NCBI RefSeq assembly: GCF_004155535.1
Contig: NZ_RYUH01000009.1
Location: 124,001-188,000, forward strand
Source of the DNA: Bifidobacterium pseudolongum subsp. globosum
Lineage (GTDB): Bacteria; Actinomycetota; Actinomycetes; Actinomycetales; Bifidobacteriaceae
DNA: 64,000 nt
Reading direction: 5' to 3'
The position numbers were made by a program, and so were the translations under genes. The notes beneath the pieces are model-generated. The model made no database searches. It worked only from the letters and a program-made list of their open reading frames with translations, and was not told the origin of the DNA. Below, one piece after another: positions 9,252 through 18,650 of this stretch; position 1 is the first letter of the stretch; the number at the start of each line of letters is the position of its first letter.

Positions 9252-9392
9252 GATTCCTCCTCTCTTGCGGGCTATGCCTCGGCAAGAGCCAATCTACCGC
9301 CGTGGCGCGTTGCGACCCGCGCGCGTGCCGGCAAGCGGTCGGTTTGGCGCGGTAAGCGGTAGGGGAGTGCACTTGAAGTGCGGGTATGCGGT

Positions 9393-11243
9393 TCAGCGCA
9401 GCACGCTGCGGATGCGCGCGGTGACCGCTTCGCACGTCAGCCCATACCGGCTGTTGAGTGTGGCGAGCGGCGTGCGGTCGGTGAACGCCTTGTCCGCGCC
9501 GAAATTGAGCGTGCGCATGCCCGATTCGGGCATCATGTTCGCGTAGAACGCGGTGATTTTCTCACCCCAGCCGCCTTCCAGCTGCGCGTCTTCGAGCGTG
9601 ACCACAAGCGTGTGGTCGCTCGCGAGCGCGCGCAGAGTGGTCTCGTCGAGCGTGGAGAACTGCAGCGGGTCGATGAGTGTGGCGTGCACAGGGTCGGTGT
9701 CGTCGCTCGCGAGCACGTGCACCACATCGCGCGCGAGGGGATAGGCGTTGCCCAAGCCAAGCACCGCCACCGTGTCGCCCGCTTCGGCCACGTGGTAGCC
9801 GCACCACGGGTTGTTCGCATCGGTGGCCTGCGGTTCGACCGTGGCGTCGGGGTCGAGGGTGCCGGAGCGCTCGCCGCCCAAGATCTGGTTGCCGGGCACG
9901 CGGATCAGCACCGGATGGCTGTTGCGTTCGCTCGTGGACCAAGCGAGCATGTCAAGGAACATCTGCCGTGAGGTGGGCGCCAGGCACAGCAGACCGGGGA
10001 TGTTGCCGAAGAACGGCACGTCGAATGCGCCGGAATGGGTGTTGTCGGCGTCGCTCAGGCCGGCGCCGAACGAGAGGAGCGTCACCGGGGTACCGTTGAG
10101 CGCCACCTCCTGCTGCACTTGGTCGAACGTGCGCTGGAAGAACGTGGCGGATGTGGCCACCACGGGCCGGCCGCCGGCTTTGGCGATGCCGGAGGCGAAC
10201 GCCACCGCGTGCTCTTCGGTGATGCCGGTGTCTACATAATGCGGACCCGCCTGTGCGCGGAACGCGTGGGTGATGCCGTTCGATCCCGGCGTGGCCGGCG
10301 AGATGACGACGAGCCCGGGTTCGTGCTCGAAGCGCGCGGCGAGTGCATCCATGGCGAGCGCACCGTAGTATTTGCGTGCGCCGAGCGGGGTGCCTTCCTG
10401 CGCGAGCGGGTTCTGCCAATGGTTCTCTTCGCACCGGCCCGCGCGCACGCCGTGGCGCGCGTCCTCGGCGTCGAGCCCTAGGCCCTTGGTGGTGTGCACA
10501 TGCAGCACGACCGGGTGGTCGATGTCTTTGACCTCGCGCAATGCCTCGATCATGGTGTGCACGTCGTTGCCATGCTCCACATAGCGGTAGTCGAGGCCGA
10601 ACACGGTGAACAGGTTGCGGTCGCTGCGGCCGTGGGACGCGCGCATCTCGGCGAGCGTCGCATACATACCGCCATGGTTCTCGGCGATCGACATCTCGTT
10701 GTCATTGACGATGATGATGAGGTTGCCGCCCTGCTCGGCGGCGTTGTTGAGCCCCTCGAACGCGATGGCTGAGCTGAGCGCGCCGTCGCCGATCACGGCG
10801 ATCACGTTGCGTGTCTGCGGCACGGCGCCGGTGGCGGCCACCATGTCGCGTTCCTTGGCAAGGCCGCATGCCAGCGAGATGGATGTGCCGGTGTGGCCGA
10901 GCACGAAATGGTCGTGTTCGGATTCGGCCGGATTGGTGAAGCCGGTGACCGAGCCGAACAGTTCGGCGTTGAGGAACGCTTCGGCGCGGCCGGTGAGCAT
11001 CTTGTGCACGTAGCTTTGGTGCGAGACATCGAAGACGATCTTGTCGAGCGGGGAGTCGAACACCACATGCAGCGCCACGCTTGTCTCCACCAGACCGAGA
11101 TTGGAACCGATATGGCCACCCGCCCGCTTGCCGAACTCCACAAGCGTTTCGCGGATCTGTGCGCAACATTCGTCAAGCTGGCGGTCGTCGAGCCGTTGCA
11201 CGTCCGCGGGGGAATGCAGGGTAGCCAAAATGTCGCAGGTCAT
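9393..11243 (-). CDS. dxs: 1-deoxy-D-xylulose-5-phosphate synthase (divergent type)
   Basis: ThDP enzyme condensing pyruvate and glyceraldehyde 3-phosphate, first step of the MEP isoprenoid pathway. The 616-residue product shows GGHIGSNLG, VSHQSYVHKMLTGR, FVLGHTGTSIS, the ThDP motif GDGALSS...NDNEMSIAENHGG, the transketolase pyrimidine domain with DTGITEEHAVAFASG, and a C-terminal transketolase domain. Deviations from the classic type (VSHQSYVHK rather than VGHQAYPHK, LNDNxMS as VNDNEMS) place it in a shorter, divergent DXS-like group. The frame is open up to 11417, but ATG 11243 (MTCDILATLHS) with AAGG upstream fits the family; GTG 11255 is possible. A TATAAT promoter lies about 55 bases upstream. 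Confidence 0.82.
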   Translation of the reverse strand: MTCDILATLHSPADVQRLDDRQLDECCAQIRETLVEFGKRAGGHIGSNLGLVETSVALHVVFDSPLDKIVFDVSHQSYVHKMLTGRAEAFLNAELFGSVTGFTNPAESEHDHFVLGHTGTSISLACGLAKERDMVAATGAVPQTRNVIAVIGDGALSSAIAFEGLNNAAEQGGNLIIIVNDNEMSIAENHGGMYATLAEMRASHGRSDRNLFTVFGLDYRYVEHGNDVHTMIEALREVKDIDHPVVLHVHTTKGLGLDAEDARHGVRAGRCEENHWQNPLAQEGTPLGARKYYGALAMDALAARFEHEPGLVVISPATPGSNGITHAFRAQAGPHYVDTGITEEHAVAFASGIAKAGGRPVVATSATFFQRTFDQVQQEVALNGTPVTLLSFGAGLSDADNTHSGAFDVPFFGNIPGLLCLAPTSRQMFLDMLAWSTSERNSHPVLIRVPGNQILGGERSGTLDPDATVEPQATDANNPWCGYHVAEAGDTVAVLGLGNAYPLARDVVHVLASDDTDPVHATLIDPLQFSTLDETTLRALASDHTLVVTLEDAQLEGGWGEKITAFYANMMPESGMRTLNFGADKAFTDRTPLATLNSRYGLTCEAVTARIRSVLR

Positions 11244-11296
11244 CGCCTTATCCACGTCCTTCCCGGTTCCCGCGTGGGGCCCTTTGCGTGTCCATA

Positions 11297-11327
11297 TTAT
11301 AGTGTGATGAGCGATTATGCTCACAAA
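11297..11327 (-). promoter_or_regulatory. Probable dxs promoter
   Basis: On the minus strand a perfect TATAAT (11302-11297) is preceded by TTGTGA (11327-11322) with a 19-base spacer, slightly long. The placement, about 55 bases before the dxs ATG, fits. The spacer holds a small GAGC/GCTC dyad that could be an operator. Confidence 0.5.
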
Positions 11328-11340
11328 GGTGTAAAACAAG

Positions 11341-11412
11341 GGCACCCGCGTAAGCGAGATGGAGTGCTGGACACAGGCTTTTCGGCGCGCATCACGCTTA
11401 CGCGGGTGCCCA
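11341..11412. repeat. Long inverted repeat between dxs and quinone oxidoreductase
   Basis: GGGCACCCGCGTAAGCG (11341-11357) is repeated exactly inverted at 11396-11412. With one A-A mismatch the pairing extends to 22-nt arms (11341-11362 and 11391-11412, 21 of 22 paired) around a 28-nt centre. It ends 19 bases before the ATG at 11432, inside that gene's likely leader, and lies upstream of the dxs promoter. No T-tract follows. A translation-blocking or attenuating hairpin, a regulator site, or a remnant of a small mobile element are possible. Confidence 0.85.
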
Positions 11413-11431
11413 TGCAAGATAGGGGACCATC

Positions 11432-12433
11432 ATGCAAGCCGTATATGCCGCATCCGTCAATGCCTCCGACCCGCTCGCCGCACTCGAAGTCGGCGATGTG
11501 CCGCCAATGGAGCTGCCCGCAGGCTGGGCGCGTATCGCCGTGCACGCGACCACGGTGAACCACCACGACATATGGTCGCTCAAGGGCGTGGGGCTTTCTG
11601 CCGCGCAGACGCCGATGATCCTCGGCACCGACGTGTGCGGTGTGCTGCCCGAAGAGCCGGTGGGGGCCACCGGGCTGCATGCCGGCAGCGAGGTCGTGGC
11701 CTACACCGTCGTCGGTTCCGACGGCGCCGGCGTGCTGCCGAGCGAACGCCGCAGCATCCTGTCGGAACGCTACCCGGGCACAATGGCCGAAACCACACAG
11801 GTGCCCGCGGCGAACCTGTTCGCCAAACCGGCCAACCTGAGCGCCGAAGAGGCGGCCGCGCTCGGCACCAGTTGGCTCACGGCCTACTCGATGCTGTTCT
11901 CGCGCGAGCACGGCGCACAGGTGCAACCCGGCGACAGCGTGCTGATCCAAGGCGCCGGTGGCGGTGTCTCCACCGCGGCGACGATGCTGGCGCGCGCCGC
12001 GGGCCTCGAGGTGTTCGTCACCTCGCGCAGCGCCGCCAAACGCAGCCGCGCGGCCGCGCTTGGCGCGCACGCCACGTTCGAACCCGGCGCGCGTCTGCCG
12101 CACAAAGTGGACGCCGTGCTCGATTCGGTCGGTTCGGCCACATGGAGCCATTCGATCAAATCGGTGCGCCCCGGTGGCACCGTCGTCACATGCGGCGCCA
12201 CAAGCGGCGACCAGCCGGGCGCGGAGCTCACGCGCGTGTTCTTCCAGGACATCCGCATCCAAGGCAACACGATGGGCTCACGTGAAGATTTCGCACGCCT
12301 GCTGCGCTTCGTGGAACACGCCGACCTGCATCCGCCGATCGACGCCGTCTACGCCGCGGCCGACGCGCGTGCCGCCTTCGGACGCGTGATCGCCGGCGAC
12401 GTGTTCGGCAAGGTGGCGCTCACCTTCGCCTGA
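11432..12433 (+). CDS. Zinc-binding-type alcohol dehydrogenase / NADPH:quinone oxidoreductase
   Basis: A 333-residue medium-chain dehydrogenase/reductase. The GroES-like N-terminal part has HATTVNHHDIWSLKGVG and LGTDVCGV; the Rossmann part has VLIQGAGGGVSTAATMLARA (about residues 169-188). The residues that would bind catalytic or structural zinc in true alcohol dehydrogenases are absent, which fits the zinc-free quinone-oxidoreductase branch. The substrate is unknown. TAGGGGAC sits 4-5 bases before the ATG at 11432. The start region lies just downstream of the 22-bp-arm inverted repeat. Confidence 0.85.
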   Translation: MQAVYAASVNASDPLAALEVGDVPPMELPAGWARIAVHATTVNHHDIWSLKGVGLSAAQTPMILGTDVCGVLPEEPVGATGLHAGSEVVAYTVVGSDGAGVLPSERRSILSERYPGTMAETTQVPAANLFAKPANLSAEEAAALGTSWLTAYSMLFSREHGAQVQPGDSVLIQGAGGGVSTAATMLARAAGLEVFVTSRSAAKRSRAAALGAHATFEPGARLPHKVDAVLDSVGSATWSHSIKSVRPGGTVVTCGATSGDQPGAELTRVFFQDIRIQGNTMGSREDFARLLRFVEHADLHPPIDAVYAAADARAAFGRVIAGDVFGKVALTFA

Positions 12434-12538
12434 CGCCGCGCCAATATCTGAGATAGGCCGCCATGCGCGCCCATCTGCGCCCGCCGCGTGGCGTACAGTA
12501 GTGGCGTACACACCACACCTTCTCGCGTAAGGAAGCAA

Positions 12539-13036
12539 ATGACAGCCAGTACTCCGCAAGTGGCCGTGATCATGGGATCGGCCAGCGATTGGGACACGAT
12601 GAAGCACGCATGCGCCATGCTCGACCAGTTCACGGTGCCGTACATGAAGCAGGTCATCTCGGCGCACCGCACCCCGGAGCTCATGGGCGAATTCGCGCAC
12701 AGCGCGCGCGCCAACGGCATCAAGGTCATCATTGCCGGCGCCGGCGGGGCCGCGCACCTGCCCGGCATGGTCGCCGCGCAGACCACGCTGCCCGTCATCG
12801 GCGTGCCGGTGCAGTCCCACGCGCTGTCGGGCTGGGATTCGCTGCTGTCGATCGTGCAGATGCCCGGCGGCATCCCCGTGGCCACCACGGCGATCGGCAA
12901 ATCCGGCGCCACGAACGCGGGCCTGCTCGCCATCAGCATGCTGAGCATGACCGACGAGTGCCTCGCGAACGAACTGCAGGAGTACCGCGACGACCTCAAG
13001 CAGAAGGTGGATGAATCCAATGCCAAGCTTGTCTGA
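12539..13036 (+). CDS. purE: N5-carboxyaminoimidazole ribonucleotide mutase PurE
   Basis: Class I PurE, moving the carboxyl group of N5-CAIR to give CAIR in purine synthesis. The 165-residue product has [22 protein letters not shown] and [17 protein letters not shown], the complete active-site set. The frame is open from 12488, but AAGGAAG at 12529-12535 and family alignment set the ATG at 12539 ([16 protein letters not shown]). It overlaps the start of purK by up to 26 bases, so the two are translationally coupled and work as successive steps. Confidence 0.96.
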   Translation: MTASTPQVAVIMGSASDWDTMKHACAMLDQFTVPYMKQVISAHRTPELMGEFAHSARANGIKVIIAGAGGAAHLPGMVAAQTTLPVIGVPVQSHALSGWDSLLSIVQMPGGIPVATTAIGKSGATNAGLLAISMLSMTDECLANELQEYRDDLKQKVDESNAKLV

Positions 13037-14183
13037 CGAAACCAACGGCGCGCTCGCCGCCCTCGAGCCGGGCATGACGATCGGCATCGTGGGCGGCGGC
13101 CAGCTTGGCCGCATGATGGCGCTGAGCGCCAAGTACATGGGGTTCCGCGTGGGCGTGCTCGACCCGACCGACGATTGCCCCACCGCGCAGGTGGCGGACT
13201 TCCAGATCGTGGCCGATTACGACGACACCGCGGCGATCCGCGCGCTCGCCGACCACAGCGACGTGTTGACCTATGAATTCGAGAATGTCGACGCCGATGC
13301 GCTTGACGCGGTGCGCGACCGTGTGGCGATCCCGCAGGGCACCGACCTGCTGCGCGTGACGCAGAACCGCATCGCTGAAAAGACGTTCATCAACGACCAT
13401 GGCATCGGCACCGCGCCATGGCGCGCCGTGCAGTCGCGCGATGAGCTCGACGCGGCGCTCGCCGAGATCGGCTACCCGGCCGTGCTCAAGACGAGCGAAG
13501 GCGGCTATGACGGCCACGGGCAGATCGTGCTGCGCAGCGAGGCCGACCTTGCGCAGGTGTGGTCCGCCGACGAATTCCCACAGGCGATTCTCGAAGGGTT
13601 CGTCGATTTCGCGTACGAGGCGTCGATTCTGGTGTCGGGCGACGGCGAGCACTACGTCACGTTCCCGGTGGTGCGCAACATCCACCGCAACAACATCCTG
13701 CACATGACACTCGCGCCGGCCGAGGTCGGCACGGCGCTCGAGGAATCCGCACGCGCGCTCGCCATCGAACTGGCGCGCGGGTTCAAGCTCGCCGGCACGC
13801 TCGCGATCGAGCTGTTCGTGACGAACGACGGCGGCGTGCTGGTGAACGAGCTGGCGCCGCGCTCGCACAATTCGGGGCACTACACGATCGAGGCGTGCTC
13901 GTCCGACCAGTTCGACACGCATATCCGCGGCATCGCCGGCTGGCCGCTTGAGCAGCCGCGCCTGCTGAGCCCGGCCGTCATGGTCAATGTGCTCGGGCAG
14001 CATGTGGCGCCCACGCGCGCCGCACGCGCCAACCACCCCGAGTGGCATATGCACGATTATGGCAAGGCACAGGTCAAACACAACCGTAAGATGGGGCACA
14101 TCACCGTGCTGACCGACGACCCCGCACGCACGGCAGCCGACCTTGAGGCCACCGGCTGCTGGAGCGGCGAAAGCGGTCAGTAG
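13011..14183 (+). CDS. purK: N5-carboxyaminoimidazole ribonucleotide synthase PurK
   Basis: ATP-grasp enzyme making N5-CAIR from AIR, bicarbonate and ATP, feeding PurE. The 390-residue product opens with [20 protein letters not shown], has the ATP-grasp core [17 protein letters not shown], and the metal site [17 protein letters not shown]. Two in-frame ATGs, 13011 and 13020 (MPSLSDET), both lie inside the end of purE; neither has a strong separate ribosome binding site, which fits coupling. The gene is followed 29 bases later by a Fur-family gene on the same strand. Confidence 0.96.
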   Translation: MNPMPSLSDETNGALAALEPGMTIGIVGGGQLGRMMALSAKYMGFRVGVLDPTDDCPTAQVADFQIVADYDDTAAIRALADHSDVLTYEFENVDADALDAVRDRVAIPQGTDLLRVTQNRIAEKTFINDHGIGTAPWRAVQSRDELDAALAEIGYPAVLKTSEGGYDGHGQIVLRSEADLAQVWSADEFPQAILEGFVDFAYEASILVSGDGEHYVTFPVVRNIHRNNILHMTLAPAEVGTALEESARALAIELARGFKLAGTLAIELFVTNDGGVLVNELAPRSHNSGHYTIEACSSDQFDTHIRGIAGWPLEQPRLLSPAVMVNVLGQHVAPTRAARANHPEWHMHDYGKAQVKHNRKMGHITVLTDDPARTAADLEATGCWSGESGQ

Positions 14184-14212
14184 CGGCGCCAACACAACGG
14201 AAAGGGAGCACC

Positions 14213-14737
14213 GTGGCCGCACAGAGTGGGCGCAACACACGCCAGAAAGACGTCATCCGTGAGGCGTTGGGGGCGTGCGACGTGTTCATTTCGGCGCAAG
14301 CGCTCCACCAACGGCTTGTGGACGGTGGCGAGCATATCTCACTCGCCACCGTCTACCGCCGTCTCAATGCGATGGCCGACAGCGGTCAGGCGGACACCGT
14401 ACGTATGAACGGCCAGCAGATGTTCCGCCTATGCGGCGATGAGCGCCACCATCACCATCTGGTCTGCGTCGCGTGCGGCAGGACCGTGCAGATCGACCCG
14501 CCGAGCGAGACGTGGTTGCGTTCGATCGCCGAGGAGCACGGGTTCACGGTCGAATCGCACACGCTCGAAGTGTTCGGGCTGTGCGCGCAGTGCCGCGCCG
14601 CCCGCGCTCAGTCGGACGGCGTGGACGCAGGCGCCGGCGTGGAGGAAGGCGCAGCAGCCGATGTGGAAGCGTCGTCCTTCGGCTTGAACGACGAAAGCAT
14701 GCCGAGCGCCTCGCGGAAGGTGAGCGACGGCAGGTAG
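14213..14737 (+). CDS. Fur/Zur-family metalloregulator
   Basis: A 174-residue regulator. The winged helix spans about residues 1-75 (NTRQKDVIREAL, ISLATVYRRLNAMADSG), followed by the HHHHLVCVACGRT metal/dimer segment and the second CAQC pair, so the structural zinc site CxxC...CxxC is complete. Iron, zinc and manganese sensing cannot be separated from the sequence. The GTG at 14213 is supported by AAAGGGAG 5 bases upstream. The last 40 or so residues form a low-complexity tail (GVDAGAGVEEGAAADVEASS) that runs 130 bases into the 3' end of the convergent MprF-like gene, which is unusual and suggests a recent stop-codon loss. Confidence 0.9.
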   Translation: MAAQSGRNTRQKDVIREALGACDVFISAQALHQRLVDGGEHISLATVYRRLNAMADSGQADTVRMNGQQMFRLCGDERHHHHLVCVACGRTVQIDPPSETWLRSIAEEHGFTVESHTLEVFGLCAQCRAARAQSDGVDAGAGVEEGAAADVEASSFGLNDESMPSASRKVSDGR

Positions 14738-17268
14738 GCGCGGATGATCGCGATCGCCAGGTTCGGCAGCAACGCCGAATCGCGGTAGCAGATGTACACC
14801 GGCCGTTGGATCGGCTGGAACTTGAGCTTGAACCGGTACAGCGACTTGAACCCGTACGCCGGCTCCAGCAGGCCGGCCACAAGCGCGAGCGAATGCTGCA
14901 GCACCGTGGTGCCGTCGATGTTCGACGTGTCGTCGCTCGTGGCGTCCGACGAATGCTGCAGGCCGCTGAGCGGCGCCGCCGAGAGGCTGACGAACCGCAC
15001 CTGCTCGTCCGGGTGCGCTTCGCCCCAATCGTGCATGCGCTGGGCCATGCGCGCGATGAGGAACTCCATGATGCCGTTGTAGCTGCCATGGTTGTAGCGC
15101 ATGAAGTCGAGCGTCCAACCGACCACATGGCCACCGCGCCACGTGGGCAGCCAGCTCGTGACGGCCTGCACCACGCCATCGCCGTCGATCGCGTAGAGGA
15201 TCTTGACACGGGGGTCCTTCAATTCCTCCACGCCGCCGAGCGTGAACTTCATCTCAGGCAGCGCCTTGCCCTGCGACCACTGTTCGGAAATGCCCTCGAT
15301 CTGCGACTGCACGTCGGCAGGCGCCTCGTCGAACGTGGTCATCACATCGACGATGCCTTCGCGTTTCGCCTTGTTGATGGCGGTGCGCACATCCTGCCAC
15401 TTCTTGCCGGTCGTCTTCCACGCCTGCGGGTCGATGAGCATTTCTTCGCCCACCATGATCGAATGCCAGCCCTGCTCCTGCAGGTAGTCCTTCTGTTCTT
15501 CATGCACCGCGTAGAACACCGGCGCCCACGTATGGTCGCTGCAGAAGCGCGAGAAATCATCCAGATCGCTGAACCATTCCTCCGGATCGCCGAACGGGCC
15601 GGTCGTGGTGAGCGCGATGTGGTTGAGCACACGGTAGGCGACCGCCGAACGGCCGGTGGAGGAGAGCCAGTATTCGTTGCCTTCCCACGTGGTCATGAAA
15701 CTCATCGATTCGCCGCCATGTTCCACAAGCGTCTCGGCCTGTTCGTGCGCCTCATGGTCATAGTCGATCGACGAGCGCAACCATGCCAATGCCACCACAA
15801 GCAGCACCAGCCAGAACACGATGCCCACACCCTGGTAGACCACCGTCGCAAGCGTGGTGGTCGGCACAAAGGTCAGCGAGGTGTCGGCGAGGTAGCCGGC
15901 GGGCAGCAAGCGTGCGGGCAGATCCTCGAACAGCATGCGCGCGTTCGGCACCGGCAGAAAATCATGGGCGTGCGTGAACCCGAACACCAGGTAGACGATT
16001 TGGCACACCAGCAGCGTCACGATGAGCACCGCGATGCTCAGGCTCAGCGTACGGCGGTGGGTGCGCACCGAGAAATTGCGCAACGCCACGCCAATCGCGA
16101 TGGCGTAGATGAGCGGCACCAGCACATTCACCGCACAGGTGAGCAGCGTGCTCGCGGACATCGCGTCTGCTGTGACGCCCGAGTCGGTCACGAAGAAACT
16201 CTGGACCGGGGCCACCAGATAATAGACGAGTGCGGTGAGCGCGGTCAGGGAATAGAAGACGATGCTCGCGACCGCAGCGGCGCGCCTGCCCAGCATCACG
16301 CCCCATGCGAGGGTGAGCATGACGAGTATGCACAGCACCGAACGCACCACATCGCCGGGGAACAGTCCGGCGGTGAAGGAGTTCTGCTGGAAGCAGTCGA
16401 GTGAGGCCTCCCCGCTGATGCATTCGGCGAGACGGGTCGAGTGCACCGAGCCGGGCCCCATGATCCACGCGAGCGACGTCAACGGGCCGGCATGGATGCG
16501 CGACGTGGCCGTGACCACCGGCCCCAAGGCCAGCACAAAGCCGATCGCACCCAGGATGCGCCGTTTTTCACGCGACGAACTGTACTGCCAATGCCAACGT
16601 TCGGATTCGTGCGGGCGCCCGGCGATTGCGGTGCCGACCAGCTGGCCCACAATCGCGGCGATGAGCGTGCAGTAGTCGCCGGGGTTGCCACCGTACAGGA
16701 TCACCACAAGCACCGCGGTATAGCCGATGAGGCGTACGCGGTGGCGCCACAGCTGGTAGGCGAATGCGGTGGAGGCCATGAGCGCGCCGATGACCAACGT
16801 CACCGGGCTCAGTGAAAACACCATCTGCGCGGTGAGCGCGCTGTCTCCGAACAGCGCACTGATGCCGGCGCACAACAACAGGCCGCCCACGATGCCGATG
16901 GCGGCGCTGCCCAGCGAGACGAGCGTCGTGCGCATGGCGCCCATGAGCGGCTCGGCCACACACAGCACGCACAGGATGAGCACCGCCTCGACGATGAGTT
17001 GGAACACACCGCGCGTCAATACGAGCGAAGGGAGCAGACGCGCCAGATCGAACGCGCCCAGCGTGGTGGTCAGCTCCGCATAGGGCAGGCCCTTGTGCTG
17101 CACCGCGTAGAACAACCACCAGCACAGGTTGATGGCCACGAACCCGGCGGTGACCCAGAGCGCGAAGCGTTGCTCATGCACCCATTGGCGCAGGTCGGCG
17201 ATCAGCTGCGACCCCACGCCGCCCGCACGGCGTGGGGACCGCGCGGCTGACGATTGATTGTCACTCAT
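14608..17268 (-). CDS. MprF/LysX-like lysyl-phosphatidylglycerol synthetase (DUF2156)
   Basis: 886 residues. The first about 510 hold a long series of membrane segments with a rhomboid-like part near the start (PYAELTTTLGAFDLARLLPSL), and about 520-860 form the soluble DUF2156 aminoacyl-transfer domain (MSFMTTWEGNEYWLSS, HSIMVGEEMLIDP, ISEQWSQGKALPEMKFTLGG, YNHGSYNGIMEFL). MprF proteins move lysine or alanine from aminoacyl-tRNA to phosphatidylglycerol and flip it outward, lowering surface negative charge and sensitivity to cationic peptides. Its ATG overlaps the stop of the upstream esterase gene by 4 bases (ATGA), so they are coupled. The low-complexity C-terminus (about 30 residues of A/S/T/P) overlaps fur on the other strand. 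Confidence 0.85.
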   Translation of the reverse strand: MSDNQSSAARSPRRAGGVGSQLIADLRQWVHEQRFALWVTAGFVAINLCWWLFYAVQHKGLPYAELTTTLGAFDLARLLPSLVLTRGVFQLIVEAVLILCVLCVAEPLMGAMRTTLVSLGSAAIGIVGGLLLCAGISALFGDSALTAQMVFSLSPVTLVIGALMASTAFAYQLWRHRVRLIGYTAVLVVILYGGNPGDYCTLIAAIVGQLVGTAIAGRPHESERWHWQYSSSREKRRILGAIGFVLALGPVVTATSRIHAGPLTSLAWIMGPGSVHSTRLAECISGEASLDCFQQNSFTAGLFPGDVVRSVLCILVMLTLAWGVMLGRRAAAVASIVFYSLTALTALVYYLVAPVQSFFVTDSGVTADAMSASTLLTCAVNVLVPLIYAIAIGVALRNFSVRTHRRTLSLSIAVLIVTLLVCQIVYLVFGFTHAHDFLPVPNARMLFEDLPARLLPAGYLADTSLTFVPTTTLATVVYQGVGIVFWLVLLVVALAWLRSSIDYDHEAHEQAETLVEHGGESMSFMTTWEGNEYWLSSTGRSAVAYRVLNHIALTTTGPFGDPEEWFSDLDDFSRFCSDHTWAPVFYAVHEEQKDYLQEQGWHSIMVGEEMLIDPQAWKTTGKKWQDVRTAINKAKREGIVDVMTTFDEAPADVQSQIEGISEQWSQGKALPEMKFTLGGVEELKDPRVKILYAIDGDGVVQAVTSWLPTWRGGHVVGWTLDFMRYNHGSYNGIMEFLIARMAQRMHDWGEAHPDEQVRFVSLSAAPLSGLQHSSDATSDDTSNIDGTTVLQHSLALVAGLLEPAYGFKSLYRFKLKFQPIQRPVYICYRDSALLPNLAIAIIRAYLPSLTFREALGMLSSFKPKDDASTSAAAPSSTPAPASTPSD

Positions 17269-18650
17269 GTGAGCACCTCTACTTTCTCTTCATGATCATG
17301 TGCGTACTGCTCGAATGACGTGTGTGCGGGCCCCAACCCCATGCGGTCGCACAACCAGGGGAGCGCCACGGTGAACGTGGCGTTGACCGCGCGCCAGTCA
17401 TGCCCGCTGTTGTGGGCCTTGACCACGTGGACCTCCCAGCCGGCGGCGCGTGCGGCCGCCCCGATGGTGGACACATTCGCCAGTGATGTGCGGTCACGCT
17501 CACCCGCGCCAAGGACCATGACCTGGTTCGATGGGGCATGGGCCTTGATCGCATTCACCGGGACCTGGCTGTCGTAGGCGGCCGCGTTGCCGCCGAAATA
17601 CTGGTCGATCATGGATTGGCGGCTGCCGGCGTTGGGGGCGAGCTCGCCGTCCACCGCAAGCACATTGCCGTAGAGCTCGGGATGGTTCGGCGCCAATTGG
17701 GTGGCGCACGTGGCGCCTTGCGAGAATCCGCCGATCACCCAGTCGGCCGCGTCGCCGCTCACCGGTAAAGTGGCTCGGATCCAATCGGGCACATCTTGGG
17801 TCAGATAGGTCTGCGCCTTGCCCACTTTGGTGGTGTCGGCGCACAGGCTGTTGGTCATCATGCCGGTGTTCTGGTCCGGAGAGACCACGATCGGCGCCAG
17901 CCCGTTGTGCTCGCGCGCATACTGCGTCAGCACGGCGACTGTATTGCTCGCGCCGAAGAACCGTGTTGGACTGCCGGGCTGGCCCGAAAGCATGACGAGC
18001 ACGGGCAGCACGGGTGGATGTGCCGCGAGGGCCGCCGGCGGCAGCCAGACGACGGCGTGGCGCGCCTGGAACCCTGAGCGCGTGGCGGGAATCGTGGCGT
18101 TGAACAGCTTGCCTTCCGCCGCCGGGCGCACGGATCCGGAGCGCACCTGCGCGTCCCATTGCGCCACGCTGACCGTGGCATGTGAGACATGCGCCGCCTC
18201 GAGCGGCGGGTACGGGGAATAATCCACAAGACTGCCCATGGTCTGGAATTCGCCGTAGATCGCATTGATGCGCAACCCCGCGCCAACCACCGTGAGCGGC
18301 ACCATCGCGATGGAGAGCGCGCGTTTCCACCCGTGCGTCATCACCGCGGCGGAGATGAACGCGCCGGCCAGGAAGAACCCGCCTGCGGCAGCCACGATCA
18401 CCTCCCAGCCGAGCTCCACGCCGAACAGCACAATGCCGTCGGAGATGAACCACGTGATGGCGCCGCCCACACACGCGCAGCCGAGCGCGACCACCGCTTG
18501 CTTGACCACGCTGCGGCGCTTGCCGGCGGCGATCTGCGAGATGGTGAGCACCACAAGCCCCACAGCGAGCATCGCCCACACGGCATAGGGGAGCCACCCG
18601 TGGGTGATACGGGTCTGGTACACCGCGTCCCAGCCTGTGGACTGCACCAT
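17265..18650 (-). CDS. Membrane-anchored alpha/beta-hydrolase esterase (antigen-85/EstA-like)
   Basis: 461 residues from ATG 18650, preceded by GGCAGGAG at a suitable distance; the frame stays open upstream to 18941 but that part has no family support. Four hydrophobic segments fill residues 20-140. The extracellular part carries an esterase/D fold: nucleophile elbow GGFSQGATC, DGELAPNAG, and the histidine in HNSGHDW. Mycobacterial relatives with this topology act on cell-envelope lipids. Coupling by a 4-base overlap to the MprF-like gene suggests a shared envelope-lipid job, for example trimming or hydrolysing an aminoacyl lipid, but the substrate is not known. Confidence 0.78.
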   Translation of the reverse strand: MVQSTGWDAVYQTRITHGWLPYAVWAMLAVGLVVLTISQIAAGKRRSVVKQAVVALGCACVGGAITWFISDGIVLFGVELGWEVIVAAAGGFFLAGAFISAAVMTHGWKRALSIAMVPLTVVGAGLRINAIYGEFQTMGSLVDYSPYPPLEAAHVSHATVSVAQWDAQVRSGSVRPAAEGKLFNATIPATRSGFQARHAVVWLPPAALAAHPPVLPVLVMLSGQPGSPTRFFGASNTVAVLTQYAREHNGLAPIVVSPDQNTGMMTNSLCADTTKVGKAQTYLTQDVPDWIRATLPVSGDAADWVIGGFSQGATCATQLAPNHPELYGNVLAVDGELAPNAGSRQSMIDQYFGGNAAAYDSQVPVNAIKAHAPSNQVMVLGAGERDRTSLANVSTIGAAARAAGWEVHVVKAHNSGHDWRAVNATFTVALPWLCDRMGLGPAHTSFEQYAHDHEEKVEVLT

